A stretch of DNA of 64,000 nt, from assembly GCF_005889725.1 (NCBI RefSeq), contig NZ_VCKX01000008.1, forward strand, positions 41,359 to 105,358. Direction: 5' to 3'. Shown here piece after piece: positions 31,911 to 41,184 of this stretch. The notes beneath the pieces are model-generated. The model had not been told where the DNA came from, did no database searches, and worked only from the letters and a program-made list of their open reading frames with translations. Each line of letters begins with the position of its first letter. Within the stretch, counting starts at the first letter, position 1. Made by a program: the position numbers and the translations under genes. The stretch is from Nonomuraea zeae (lineage in GTDB: Bacteria > Actinomycetota > Actinomycetes > Streptosporangiales > Streptosporangiaceae).

Positions 31911-33703
31911 CGGGTTGCCTCCTCCACGGCCGCCTCCTGCGTGGGCGCGGCCATCGAGTCGCCGAGGTAGGCGGCGACGACGTCGGGGTGCACGGCGACC
32001 TCGGCGGGCGGCCCGTCGGCGATCACCTTGCCGCTGGACAGCACGGTCACCTGGTCGCACAGGGACATGACGAGCCCCATGTTGTGCTCGATGACGACCA
32101 CCGTGACGCCGGAGTCCCTGATGGAGCGGACGATCTCGGCGAGCTGGCGGACCTCCTCGCCGTTGAGCCCGGCCGCGGGCTCGTCCAGCAGCAGCAGGGT
32201 GGGGGACATGGCCATCGCGCGGGCCAGCTCGATGCGGCGCTGGATCCCGTACGGGAGCGAGCGGGGCTCGCCGCCCGCGACCTCGGTCAGGCCGAACCGC
32301 TCGATGAGCTCCTCGGCCCGCCCGGCCAGCGCCCGCTCGTAGCCCAGCACCTTCCAGGGCAGGCTCGGGTAGCGCCAGATCCAGGAGGTGCGGGTGCGGT
32401 CGAGGCCGAGCAGGAGGTTCTCGCGCACGCTGAGGTCCTCGAACAGGCGCAGGTTCTGGAAGGTGCGGGCGACGCCGAGCAGCGAGAGCCGGTACGGCGC
32501 CAGCCCGCTCACCTCGCGCCCGCGCAGGACCACCGATCCCTGGGTGGCCGTGTAGAAGCCGCTGATCACGTTGAACAGGGTCGTCTTGCCGGAGCCGTTC
32601 GGGCCGACGATGCCGCGGATCTGTCCCGAGGGCACGGTGAGCGACACCCCGTCGAGCGCGACCAGCCCCTTGAACCGCTTGGTCACCTCCCGGACCTCCA
32701 GCGCGTCCTGCTCGGCGGCCGGGGGAGCGGAGTCGTAGGGCCGGAACGGGCCGAGCTGGGCCCGCGCGCCGCTGCCGCGTCCGCGCAGCAGGGACCGGAG
32801 CTGGCCGGGCAGCCCCGCCAGCCCCTTGGGCGCGAACACCACCACGAGCACGACCACGAGGCCGTAGCCGAGCTGGGCGTAGCCCGAGGCGTCCAGCAGC
32901 GCCTCCCTGACCAGGGACAGCGCGACCGCGCCGACCACGCAGCCGAGGATGCTGGAGCGGCCGCCGATGATGACCATGGCGAGCAGCAGGAACATGTTGG
33001 CGATGTTGAAGGTCTCGGGCGCGACGAAGCGGATGAGCCCGGCGTACAGGACGCCGGCCAGGCCGCCGTACAGGCCGGACAGCACGAAGGCGGTCATGCG
33101 CAGCAGCGGGATCTCCGCGCCGAGCGCGCCGGCGGCGAGGTCGTCGTCGCGCATGGCGCGCAGCCTGCGGCCGAGCGGGGAGCGGGTGACCAGCAGCGCG
33201 AAGGCCAGCGCGATCGCGAAGACGATCAGCTCGACGTAGTAGAACAGGTAGCCGCTGGACAGGTCGATGCCGAACATCGGCGGGACCGGGATGTCGCTGA
33301 TGCCTTCCGCGCGGCCGGCGAGGTGGGCGTTGGTGACCCAGTTGGTGAAGGCCAGGGCCAAGCCGAGGGTGACGATGCCGAGATAGTGCGACTGCATCCG
33401 CAGCGCCGGGATGCCGACGAGTACGCCGAAGACCACGGCGACCAGCACCGCGAGCAGGGCGGCGGTCCAGAAGCCGAAGCCCGCCTCCGTGGTGAGGATG
33501 GCCACGGTGTAGGCGCCGACGCCGAAGAAGGCGACCTGGGCCAGGTTGATCTGGCCGGCCACGCCCATGGTCAGGCCGAGGCCGACGGCCAGGATGGCGA
33601 AGATGATCGCCACGTCGACGACGTGCATGGAGTAGCCGCCCAGGCCGTAGGGCAGCAGCCAGGCCGCGATCGCGGCGAGCGCGATGAGCGCCAGTCGTTT
33701 CAT
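31907..33703 (-). CDS. Fused LivM permease and LivG ATPase
   Basis: The 598-residue protein joins two usually separate subunits. Residues 1 to about 320 are a LivM permease with eight or more membrane segments and the motif FFGVGAYTVAIL. Residues from about 335 to 598 are a LivG ATPase with Walker A GPNGSGKTTLFN, signature LPYGIQRRIELARA, Walker B LLLLDEPAAGLN and IEHNM. A hydrophilic linker (about residues 315-335) joins them. Such LivM-LivG fusions are known in some actinobacteria. It overlaps livF downstream and livH upstream by four bases each. Confidence 0.92.
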   Translation of the reverse strand: MKRLALIALAAIAAWLLPYGLGGYSMHVVDVAIIFAILAVGLGLTMGVAGQINLAQVAFFGVGAYTVAILTTEAGFGFWTAALLAVLVAVVFGVLVGIPALRMQSHYLGIVTLGLALAFTNWVTNAHLAGRAEGISDIPVPPMFGIDLSSGYLFYYVELIVFAIALAFALLVTRSPLGRRLRAMRDDDLAAGALGAEIPLLRMTAFVLSGLYGGLAGVLYAGLIRFVAPETFNIANMFLLLAMVIIGGRSSILGCVVGAVALSLVREALLDASGYAQLGYGLVVVLVVVFAPKGLAGLPGQLRSLLRGRGSGARAQLGPFRPYDSAPPAAEQDALEVREVTKRFKGLVALDGVSLTVPSGQIRGIVGPNGSGKTTLFNVISGFYTATQGSVVLRGREVSGLAPYRLSLLGVARTFQNLRLFEDLSVRENLLLGLDRTRTSWIWRYPSLPWKVLGYERALAGRAEELIERFGLTEVAGGEPRSLPYGIQRRIELARAMAMSPTLLLLDEPAAGLNGEEVRQLAEIVRSIRDSGVTVVVIEHNMGLVMSLCDQVTVLSSGKVIADGPPAEVAVHPDVVAAYLGDSMAAPTQEAAVEEATR

Positions 33704-34569
33704 GCGCGGTTCACCGTGGCCTCTCCGAAGATGCCGGTGGGGCGGATCATGACGATGAGGGCGAAGACCAGGAAGGTGACGAGTTCGGAGTACTCCTGGA
33801 AGTTGCCGGCGGCGAAGGAGTCGAGCAGGCCGAAGGCCAGGCCGCCGACGATGGCCCCGGGCATGCTGCCGAACCCGCCGAGCATGGCGGCGGCGAAGCC
33901 CTTGATGCCGAGCGTGCCGCCCATGGTCGGGTTGACGTAGAGCATGGGGCCGATCAGGCTGCCGGCCAGCGCGGCCAGGCCGGCGCCGATGGCGAAGGCC
34001 ATGGCGTTGCTGCGGCCGACGTGGATGCCGACCGCGGTGGCGGCCTGGTGGTCCATCGCGACCGCCTGCATGGCCGCGCCGCGCTTGGTGCGCTGCAGGA
34101 ACAGCGCCAGCAGGCCGGTGGCCGCCGCCGCGACCGCGATGACGAGGAGGTTGTAGGTGGGGATGCGGACCCCGGCGACGTCGATCGGCTCGGTGGCCAG
34201 CGGGGAGGGCACGGCGTGCCCGGTCGCGCCCCAGATGAGCACCGCGCCCGCCTCCAGGACGGCGCCGAAGCCGATCGTGCCGATCAGCATCAGCGTGAAG
34301 TCCTTGTTCTCCAGCGGTCGCAGGAACCGCTCGATGACCAGGCCGATGAGGCCGGTGACCGCGATGGCGACGATGATCGCCACGGCGAAGGGCAGCTGGG
34401 TGGCCAGGTAGAACGTGGAAGCGGCGTACGCGCCGATCATGACGACGCTGCCGTGGGCGAAGTTGACCAGGCCCATGGTCCGGTAGACGATCGAGAACCC
34501 CATCGCCACCAGCGCGTACACCGCTCCGAACGTGACCCCGCCGATCAGGGTCTGAAGGAAGACCTGCAC
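33700..34569 (-). CDS. livH: Branched-chain-type ABC permease (LivH)
   Basis: The 289-residue membrane protein begins MQVFLQTLIGGVTFGAVYALVAMGFSIVYRTMGLVNFAHG, a textbook LivH start, and keeps the GLVNFAHG motif. It has about eight transmembrane segments. The GTG start at 34569 lies two bases after the stop codon of the binding-protein gene, and its stop overlaps the ATG of the next gene. It forms the membrane pore with the LivM half of the fused protein. Confidence 0.93.
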   Translation of the reverse strand: MQVFLQTLIGGVTFGAVYALVAMGFSIVYRTMGLVNFAHGSVVMIGAYAASTFYLATQLPFAVAIIVAIAVTGLIGLVIERFLRPLENKDFTLMLIGTIGFGAVLEAGAVLIWGATGHAVPSPLATEPIDVAGVRIPTYNLLVIAVAAAATGLLALFLQRTKRGAAMQAVAMDHQAATAVGIHVGRSNAMAFAIGAGLAALAGSLIGPMLYVNPTMGGTLGIKGFAAAMLGGFGSMPGAIVGGLAFGLLDSFAAGNFQEYSELVTFLVFALIVMIRPTGIFGEATVNRA

Positions 34570-34570
34570 G

Positions 34571-35713
34571 TCAGCTCGCGGCCTCGGGCTCGACCTTGCC
34601 GTCCTTGACGAGGCCGATCTTGGTCTCGTGGATGCCGACGCCGTTGGCGTCGTAGTTGTAGTTCCCCAGCAGCCCGGCCCGCTTGACGCCGCGGATGGCG
34701 TCGGCCAGCTTCTGCCCGCCCTCGCCGTTGGTCTGCTTGAGCGCTTCGATCAGGATCGACGCGCCGTCGTACGCCTTGGCGACGTGCATCCTGGCGTCCT
34801 CCTTGTAGGCGGTCTTGTACTTCTCGGCGAAGGCCTTGATCTCGGGGGTGGCGTCGTTGCTCAGGTAGGGGGAGCTGACGATGGTGCCCTCGGCGTTCTT
34901 CAGCCCGGCCGTGGTGGCGTACACGTCGGTGCCCACCGGGGCGCCGCCGGCGAAGACGGCCTTGATGCCGAGCTCGCGGGCCTGCTTGGCGATCAGCCCG
35001 GACTGCACCTCCTCGGCGCCGATGAACAGCACGTCGGGGTCCTGCTCGCGGATCTTGGCGAGGTTGGAGTTGAAGTCCTTCTGGTCGGGGGTGACGACCT
35101 CGTCGGCGGACGGGGTGACGTTCCTGGTCTTGAGCGAGTTGAGGAACGCGTCGTGCTCGCCGGCCCCGTAGGCGCCGTTGTTGCTGATCAGCGCGATCTT
35201 CTTCATGCCCTTGTCGTCGACCAGGTATTTGGCCAGCGTCTCGTCGAAGGTGACGCTGGTCGGCGCGTTGAGGAAGAGGAACGGGCTCTTCAGCTCGGCC
35301 AGCTTGGGCGACTGCCCGGACGTGATGTTCGGGATCTTGGCGTCCTTCAGGATGGGCGCCATGGCGAGCGTGACCGCGCTCTCCGCGGTGCCGAGCATCG
35401 CGATGTAGCCCTCGGCGGCGATCTTCCTGGCCACGTTGGTGCCCACGGTCGGGTCGCCCTGGTCGTCGAAGAGGTCGAGCTGGATCTGCCGCCCGTTGAG
35501 ACCGCCGGCCTTGTTGGCCTCGTCGATGGCGAGCTTGACGCCCTTGTGCTCCCACTGGCCGAGCGAGCTGAGCTGGCCGCTCTGCGCGTTGACATTGGCG
35601 ATCTTGATGGGGCCGGTGGCGGTGGCCCCGCTCTCGGCCTGCTGGCCGGGTGGGGCGCAGGCGGCGAGGGCTATGAGGGCCGCGGCAGCGATGGAGAATC
35701 TCGTGAAATGCAC
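34571..35713 (-). CDS. Branched-chain-type ABC substrate-binding lipoprotein
   Basis: The 380-residue protein has a lipoprotein signal with lipobox LAAC at about residue 19 and a type I periplasmic-binding fold (Peripla_BP_6 kind). Typical parts are LGQWEHKGVKLAIDEANKAGG and GTAESAVTLAMAPILK. It captures the solute for LivH-LivMG-LivF. The start is GTG at 35713. A partial copy of the TetR-type site (35754-35769) lies 41 bp upstream, so uptake may be coregulated with the quinate/shikimate genes. The ligand is not predictable; aromatic acids are common for this subfamily. Confidence 0.9.
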   Translation of the reverse strand: MHFTRFSIAAAALIALAACAPPGQQAESGATATGPIKIANVNAQSGQLSSLGQWEHKGVKLAIDEANKAGGLNGRQIQLDLFDDQGDPTVGTNVARKIAAEGYIAMLGTAESAVTLAMAPILKDAKIPNITSGQSPKLAELKSPFLFLNAPTSVTFDETLAKYLVDDKGMKKIALISNNGAYGAGEHDAFLNSLKTRNVTPSADEVVTPDQKDFNSNLAKIREQDPDVLFIGAEEVQSGLIAKQARELGIKAVFAGGAPVGTDVYATTAGLKNAEGTIVSSPYLSNDATPEIKAFAEKYKTAYKEDARMHVAKAYDGASILIEALKQTNGEGGQKLADAIRGVKRAGLLGNYNYDANGVGIHETKIGLVKDGKVEPEAAS

Positions 35714-35753
35714 GGTTCACCTCGTAGGGGGGTAGGTGAGAACTAATTCACGG

Positions 35754-35769
35754 ACTAGTACGTTCGTTA
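35754..35769. promoter_or_regulatory. Partial TetR-type site before the Liv operon
   Basis: ACTAGTACGTTCGTTA matches ACTAGTACGTACATTA of the dehydroquinase operator at 14 of 16 positions. The outer CTAACTC flank is not at the same spacing. Confidence 0.5.
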
Positions 35770-35869
35770 TAAGCGACGGGCAACGTTGAGGGAATCTCGA
35801 ACGTGCAACGTTTCTGCCAGGTCAGCGAGGTCGGCGGCGTGAGCCGGCCAGGCCGCCAGGTCAGCCGGG

Positions 35870-37597
35870 TCAGTCGGCGAACAGGCCCTGGTAGATGTCC
35901 TTGATGTTCCAATGGCCCGGTGTGGGCACCGGTTCGTTGACCATCGGGACGTCGATCACCGCGGGCCGCCGGTTCGCGACGGCCGCGCGTAGTGCCGCGC
36001 CGAACTCGGCGGGCGTGGTGACGGTGTGGCCGTCGGCGCCGCAGGCCCTGGCGAGCGCGGCGAAGTCGGGGCTGTAGGGCTGTCCCGCGGGGTCGGTGAA
36101 GTCGCAGCCGTAGCTGCGGCCGAAGTGCGCCGACTGCAGGTCGGAGATGGTGCCGTGCGAGCGGTTGTTCATCACGACGAACACGACGGGCGCGCCCTGC
36201 TCGACCGCGAGCGGCACGGCGGGCAGCTGCGCGCTCATGCCGCCGTCGCCGATGAGCGCGATCACGGTCCTGCCCGGCTGGGCGAGCTGGACGCCGACCG
36301 CGGCGGCCGGGCCGAAGCCCATGGTGGAGGCGCCTCCCGGGGTGATGAACCGGCCCTCGGGCGGCAGCTCGTAGCACTGGGCGACGCCGTTCTTGTTCCA
36401 GCCGACGTCGGTGACGAGGACCGCGCCGGCCGGGACGCAGTCGCGCAGGTCGGCCAGGATGCGCTCGGGACGCAACGGGAAGTCCGCGCTCCTCCCGCGC
36501 TCCCGGCTGGCCGCGAACAGCTCGGTGCGCGCCTCCGAGATCTGCTCGCGCAGCTCGGGCCGGCTGCGCGGGGCGTGCGACTTGGCGGCGTCGGCCAGCG
36601 CCTTGACCGCCAGCCCCACGTCGGCGACCGCGCCGATCTGCACGGGGTAGTTGCGGCCGAGCTCGGCCGGGTCGAGGTCGATCTGGATGAGTGTGCTGCC
36701 GGAGAAGTCCCAGGTGAAACGGGGATCCCAGGAGCTGGAGTCGGTCTCGGCGAACCGGGTGGCCAGCGCCAGCACCACGTCGGCCTCGCGGGTGTAGGAG
36801 TTGGTCAGCTCCAGCCCCCAGAACCCGGGCATCCCGAGCACCAGCGGATGGGCGTCCGGCACGGTGCCCTTGGCCATGAGCGAGTGCGCGATCGGGATGT
36901 CCAGGTGCTCGGCCAGCGCGATCAGCGACTCGGCGTCCTCGCGCAGGCCGCCGCCGACGTAGATCAGCGGGCGCTCGGCGGCCGCCAGCCGGGCCGCGAT
37001 CAGCTCCGCCGTGGTCTCGGGCAGGGCTGGCGGCGCCGCGTGGCTGCCGGCCGGATAGGGCTCGGCGGGCCGGGAGAAGATGTCCATCGGGACGTTCACC
37101 AGCACCGCCCCCGGCCGGCCAGACGTGGCGGTCCAGAAGGCGCGCTCCACGGCCCGGCCCAGGTCCTGCGCCCGGTGCACGTTCCAGGCCCGCTTGACGA
37201 ACGGCCGGAAGATCGACGCCTGGTCGGCGTCGGCGTGCAGGTTGACCTCCTGGTGCGGGTGGCGCCCGTGGTAGTAGGAGGGGATGTCGCCGCTGATCAC
37301 CACCATCGGCACGGAGTCCAGGGCGGCGGTCATGACGCCGGTGGCGGCGTTGGTCAGGCCGGGACCGACGTGCACGAGCAGCACGCCCGGCTTGCCCGAC
37401 GCGCGGGCGTAGCCGTCGGCGGCGTGCGCGGCGGCCTGCTCGTGGCGGGCGATGACGAAGCGGATGGGGCTGGCGGCCAGCGCGTCCAGGACGGCGATGT
37501 TGGTGTGCCCGCAGGTGCCGAAGACGTATTCGACGCCGAGTTCTTCAAGCTGGGCGACGAGGGCGTGTGCCGCCGTGCCCGATTCTGGCGTGGTCAA
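35870..37597 (-). CDS. Thiamine-pyrophosphate-dependent enzyme (acetolactate synthase/2-oxoacid decarboxylase family)
   Basis: The 575-residue protein has the three-domain TPP fold. The N-terminal domain holds the cofactor-activating glutamate (ARHEQAAAHAADGYAR) and the C-terminal domain holds the GDGGMSAQL to MNNRSHG cofactor motif. It resembles decarboxylases or ligases acting on 2-oxoacids; benzoylformate decarboxylase and sulfoacetaldehyde acetyltransferase are relatives. The TTG start overlaps the stop codon of the aldehyde dehydrogenase gene, with GGGGAG four bases upstream. A 2-oxoacid to aldehyde step followed by aldehyde oxidation is inferred from this pairing. Confidence 0.85.
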   Translation of the reverse strand: MTTPESGTAAHALVAQLEELGVEYVFGTCGHTNIAVLDALAASPIRFVIARHEQAAAHAADGYARASGKPGVLLVHVGPGLTNAATGVMTAALDSVPMVVISGDIPSYYHGRHPHQEVNLHADADQASIFRPFVKRAWNVHRAQDLGRAVERAFWTATSGRPGAVLVNVPMDIFSRPAEPYPAGSHAAPPALPETTAELIAARLAAAERPLIYVGGGLREDAESLIALAEHLDIPIAHSLMAKGTVPDAHPLVLGMPGFWGLELTNSYTREADVVLALATRFAETDSSSWDPRFTWDFSGSTLIQIDLDPAELGRNYPVQIGAVADVGLAVKALADAAKSHAPRSRPELREQISEARTELFAASRERGRSADFPLRPERILADLRDCVPAGAVLVTDVGWNKNGVAQCYELPPEGRFITPGGASTMGFGPAAAVGVQLAQPGRTVIALIGDGGMSAQLPAVPLAVEQGAPVVFVVMNNRSHGTISDLQSAHFGRSYGCDFTDPAGQPYSPDFAALARACGADGHTVTTPAEFGAALRAAVANRRPAVIDVPMVNEPVPTPGHWNIKDIYQGLFAD

Positions 37598-39042
37598 TGC
37601 TCTCCCCAGATGGTCAGGCCCTTGAGCATGAGGGTCTTGGTCACGGTGAAGTCCTCGATCATCCAGCGTGGCGACTCGCGGCCGATGCCGGAGTCCTTCA
37701 CGCCGCCGAACGGGACGTGGTCGAGGCGGAAGTTGGAGGAGCCGTTCACGATCAGGCCGCCGACCTCCAGCTCGCGCCAGGCGGTGACGATGCGCCGGAT
37801 GTCATGGGTGAACAGCCCGGCCTGCAGCCCGTACGAGCTGCGGTTGCACTCCTCCAGGACGTCGTCGAAACCGTCGTAGGGCAGCACGGCGACGAGCGCG
37901 CCGAACACCTCCTCGCGCACGACCCTGGCCTCGGCGGGCGGGGCGGCGACGACGGTCGGCGTCATTACCGCGCCCGCGCGCGTGCCGCCGGTCGTCACCC
38001 GGGCGCCCTGGCCGGCTGCCTCGGCGGTCCAGGCGACCACCCGCTCGGCCGCGTCGTCGTCCACCATGGAGCCGACGTCGGTCGAGGGGTCCAGGGGGTC
38101 GCCGACGACCAGGGCCTTGACCTCCGTGGTGAGCGCGTCGGCGAACTCCTCGAAGCGGCTGCGGTGGACGTAGACGCGCTGGACCGAGATGCAGCTCTGC
38201 CCGGAGTTGCTGTAGCCGGTGCGGGCGCACACGCGCGCCGCCGCGCCGATGTCGGCGTCCTCGCAGACGATGGTCGCGGCGTTGCCGCCGAGCTCCAGCA
38301 TCACCCGCTTCGGCCCGGCGGCGTGGGCGACGGCGTGCCCGGCCGTGACGCCGCCGGTGAAGCTCACCACGGCGATCTCCGGCGCGGCGCACAGCCGCGC
38401 GCCCACGTCGCCGCCCCCGTGCAGGACCTGCACCGCCTCCACGGGCATCCCGGCGTCGATCAGCAGCCTCACCAGGGCCGTGGACACGGCCGGGGCCTGC
38501 GGCGGCGGTTTGACTATCGTGGTGTTGCCGGCGGCGAAGGACGCGGCGAGCTTGTGCGCCAGGAGGTTGGCGGGGGCGTTGAACGGCGTGATCGCCAGCA
38601 CCGGACCGGCGGGCGCCCGCTGCGTGATCGCGGTGTTGCCGATCCCGCGGGCCCAGCCCGCCACCGGCAGCACCTCGCCGCCGATCGCCCTGGCCTCGGC
38701 GGCGGCGACGGACAGCGTGTCGGCGACCCGCAGGATCTCGCCCCGCCCGTCCTTGAGCGGCTTGCCCAGTTCGAGCGCCAGCAGCGTGGCCAGCTGCTCG
38801 CCGCGCTCGGTGACCATGGCGGCGGCACGTTCCAGGATGCCGGCCCGGGTGGCGGGCGCCAGGCGGGCCACGGCCTTGGCCGAGCGCCGGGCGTACGCCA
38901 GCGCCGCGGTGATGTCGGTGAGCTGTGCGGTACGTGCCCGGCTGACGGTCTCCCGGAGATAGGGGCCAATGCGGTCGGTATGCGCGCCATCGGTCAGCCA
39001 CTCGCCGGCGACTAAGCACCCCGCTTCGTGGGTTGCGTTCAT
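37594..39042 (-). CDS. NAD(P)-dependent aldehyde dehydrogenase
   Basis: The 482-residue enzyme has the catalytic cysteine C284 (NSGQSC), the general base E250 (MLELGG), the cofactor loop FTGG and PFGGVKDSG near the C-terminus. It likely takes the aldehyde made by the coupled TPP enzyme to an acid. It resembles benzaldehyde or lactaldehyde type dehydrogenases; the exact substrate is unclear. One IclR-type dyad (39056-39072) lies 13 bp upstream of its ATG. Confidence 0.9.
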   Translation of the reverse strand: MNATHEAGCLVAGEWLTDGAHTDRIGPYLRETVSRARTAQLTDITAALAYARRSAKAVARLAPATRAGILERAAAMVTERGEQLATLLALELGKPLKDGRGEILRVADTLSVAAAEARAIGGEVLPVAGWARGIGNTAITQRAPAGPVLAITPFNAPANLLAHKLAASFAAGNTTIVKPPPQAPAVSTALVRLLIDAGMPVEAVQVLHGGGDVGARLCAAPEIAVVSFTGGVTAGHAVAHAAGPKRVMLELGGNAATIVCEDADIGAAARVCARTGYSNSGQSCISVQRVYVHRSRFEEFADALTTEVKALVVGDPLDPSTDVGSMVDDDAAERVVAWTAEAAGQGARVTTGGTRAGAVMTPTVVAAPPAEARVVREEVFGALVAVLPYDGFDDVLEECNRSSYGLQAGLFTHDIRRIVTAWRELEVGGLIVNGSSNFRLDHVPFGGVKDSGIGRESPRWMIEDFTVTKTLMLKGLTIWGEH

Positions 39043-39055
39043 GGTGACTCCCGTT

Positions 39056-39072
39056 GATCCGCTCAGCGGTTC
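39056..39072. promoter_or_regulatory. IclR-type dyad before the aldehyde dehydrogenase gene
   Basis: GATCCGCTCAGCGGTTC fits the 17-bp motif with one mismatch in the right arm. Confidence 0.6.
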
Positions 39073-39139
39073 TGGTAAACCGCACTGTGGATTGCCTCAC
39101 GGTATGAGGACGATGAACGTTATGGCAAGGGGGCCACGT

Positions 39140-39177
39140 AATCCGCTTGATGGAGCATATGGACCGCCAAGCGGACT
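39140..39177. promoter_or_regulatory. Two IclR-type dyads before the IclR gene
   Basis: AATCCGCTTGATGGAGC (39140-39156) and GGACCGCCAAGCGGACT (39161-39177) share the 17-bp layout and are 21 bp apart, centre to centre. That is two helical turns, so they could be bound by one protein face. A weaker copy is at 39077-39093. Confidence 0.6.
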
Positions 39178-39246
39178 GAGTGTTAGCGTACGGACCGCGT
39201 GAGAAGGTGTGCGGCAGGTTCACCTTCGACTCTTAAGTGAGGATCC

Positions 39247-40005
39247 GTGCCTTCGACAGATGACGCCGGTGGCGTCCGCAGCGTCCAGCGGGCGTTCGAC
39301 ATCCTGTCCCTGCTCACCGAGGATCGGCGGACGCTGACGATCCGCGAGGTCGTCGACGAGACCGGCCTGGCCAAGACGACGGCGCTGCGCCTGCTGCAGA
39401 CCCTGGAGCACATGGGGCTGCTGTGGAGCACCCCGAAGGGATACACGGCCGGTCCGGCCCTGTGGCGGTGGGCGCACCTGGCCCGCAGCGCGTGGGAGCT
39501 GCCGCCGGAGACCGTCCAGCTCATGCGCGAGCTGGGCGCCCGGCACCGGGAGACCGTCAACCTCTACGTCGCCAGGGACCTGCACCGCATCTGCATCGCC
39601 CAGCAGGAGAGCCCGCAGCCGCTGCGCCACGTGGTGCGGGTCGGCGACGAGCTGCCCCTGTGGGCCGGCGCCTCCTCCAAGGTCCTGCTGAAGGACGCGC
39701 CCGACCGGCTGCTCGCGCGGATCGCCCGCTCCTCTCCGTACGGCGAGGCGCACCTGGCGAGCCTGCGCGAGTGGATCGAGCAGGCGGCGCGCGACGGCTA
39801 CGCGGTCAGCCACGGCGAGCGTGAGCCCGGCCTGTCCGCGGTCGCCGTCCCGGTCACGGGCGGCTCGCGGGCGACCGTGGCGGCGCTGACACTGAGCGGC
39901 CCGACGGTCCGCTTCACCGAGGACCGGGTCCAGGCTTTCGCCGCGGATCTGCGCGAGGCAGCCAAGCGCATGTCGGAGCGCGGGTTCGACCACCCTCTGA
40001 CTTGA
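39247..40005 (+). CDS. IclR-family transcriptional regulator
   Basis: The 252-residue protein has an N-terminal winged helix (SVQRAFDILSLLTEDRRTLTIREVVDETGLAKTTALRLLQTLEHMGLL, in pieces of the normal IclR pattern) and a C-terminal GAF-like effector domain (LPLWAGASSKVLL, GLSAVAVPV). GAGGA lies just before the GTG start. It is divergent from the decarboxylase-aldehyde dehydrogenase operon and starts the CoA-transferase operon. At least eight similar dyads occur in this part of the window, so I infer it controls two quinoprotein genes, the ThuA-domain gene and both operons. Its effector is unknown. Confidence 0.9.
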   Translation: MPSTDDAGGVRSVQRAFDILSLLTEDRRTLTIREVVDETGLAKTTALRLLQTLEHMGLLWSTPKGYTAGPALWRWAHLARSAWELPPETVQLMRELGARHRETVNLYVARDLHRICIAQQESPQPLRHVVRVGDELPLWAGASSKVLLKDAPDRLLARIARSSPYGEAHLASLREWIEQAARDGYAVSHGEREPGLSAVAVPVTGGSRATVAALTLSGPTVRFTEDRVQAFAADLREAAKRMSERGFDHPLT

Positions 40006-40020
40006 CTCTATGGAGCGTGA

Positions 40021-41184
40021 ATGCAGCAGTTGCCACTGGACGGCGTCAAGGTCGTGGACCTGACCAACGTTCTGGCCGGGCCGTACTGCAGTTATCAGCT
40101 GATGCTGTTCGGCGCGGAGGTGGTCAAGGTGGAGCTGCCCGGCACCGGGGATCTCGCCCGGCGGCTCGGCCCCGACCCCGAGCTCAACCGGGAGCGGATG
40201 GGCGCCTCCTTCCTGGCCCAGAACGCCGGCAAGAAGTCGGTCGAGCTCGATCTGAAGAGCCCGGCGGGGCGGGCCGCCTTCGAGTCGATGGTCGCCGGCG
40301 CCGACGTCCTGCTGGAGAACTTCAGGGCAGGGGTGCTGGGCCGGCTCGGCTATGACTGGGACCGCCTGCGCGAGCTCAACCCCGGCCTGGTCTACTGCGC
40401 GATCTCGGGGTTCGGGCAGAGCGGCCCGATGCGCGAGGCCCCCGCCTACGACCAGATCATCCAGGGGCTGTCCGGCATGATGAGCGTCACCGGCACGCCC
40501 GACACGGTCCCGCTGCGGGTGGGATTCCCCATCTGCGACACCATCGGCGGGCTGATGGCCGCCCTGGCGATCTCCGCCGCGCTGGCCGGGCGCAACCGCA
40601 GCGGGCGCGGCTGCCACCTGGACCTGTCCATGCTGGAGGCGTCGATCTCCGCCATGGGCTGGACGGTCTCCAACTACCTGATCAGCGGGGTCGAGCCGGA
40701 GCCGATGGGCGATCAGAACGCCACCGCCGCCCCGTCGGGCACCTTCGAGACCGCCGACGGGCCGCTCAATATCGCCGCCAACCAGCAGGCGCAGTTCGAG
40801 ACGCTGTGCCGGCTCATCGGGCGGCCCGACCTGCCCGCCGATCCGCGCTTCGCCGAGCGCGAGGCGCGCAAGACGTACCGGCAGGCTCTCAACCACGAGC
40901 TCAACCAGGCACTGCGGGCCAAGACCGCGCTGGAGTGGGAGGAACTGCTCTCCCGCGAGGGCGTGCCCGCCGCCCGCATCCTCACCGTCCCGCAGGCGCT
41001 CGCGCTGGAGCAGGTGCGGGGGCGGGGGTTCCTGACGGAGGTGCCGTTCGCCGGGGGCGGCGAGCGGCCCGGGACCGTCACCGTCACCGGGAACGGCGTG
41101 GTCGTCGACGGGGCCGCCCTGCGCCCGCGCGGGCCCGCCCCGCTGCTCGGCGAGCACAACGACGAGTTCGAGGCGGCGTCATGA
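40021..41184 (+). CDS. Class III CoA-transferase (CaiB/BaiF family)
   Basis: The 387-residue enzyme has the family opening LPLDGVKVVDLTNVLAGPYC, and AEVVKVELPGTGDLAR. The catalytic aspartate is D144 in PAYDQIIQG. The C-terminal domain is also typical. It moves CoA between carboxylic acids through an aspartyl-CoA anhydride. It follows the IclR gene by 15 bp and overlaps the citryl-CoA-lyase-like gene (ATGA). The pair could activate a hydroxy-tricarboxylic or hydroxy-dicarboxylic acid and then cleave it. Confidence 0.9.
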   Translation: MQQLPLDGVKVVDLTNVLAGPYCSYQLMLFGAEVVKVELPGTGDLARRLGPDPELNRERMGASFLAQNAGKKSVELDLKSPAGRAAFESMVAGADVLLENFRAGVLGRLGYDWDRLRELNPGLVYCAISGFGQSGPMREAPAYDQIIQGLSGMMSVTGTPDTVPLRVGFPICDTIGGLMAALAISAALAGRNRSGRGCHLDLSMLEASISAMGWTVSNYLISGVEPEPMGDQNATAAPSGTFETADGPLNIAANQQAQFETLCRLIGRPDLPADPRFAEREARKTYRQALNHELNQALRAKTALEWEELLSREGVPAARILTVPQALALEQVRGRGFLTEVPFAGGGERPGTVTVTGNGVVVDGAALRPRGPAPLLGEHNDEFEAAS

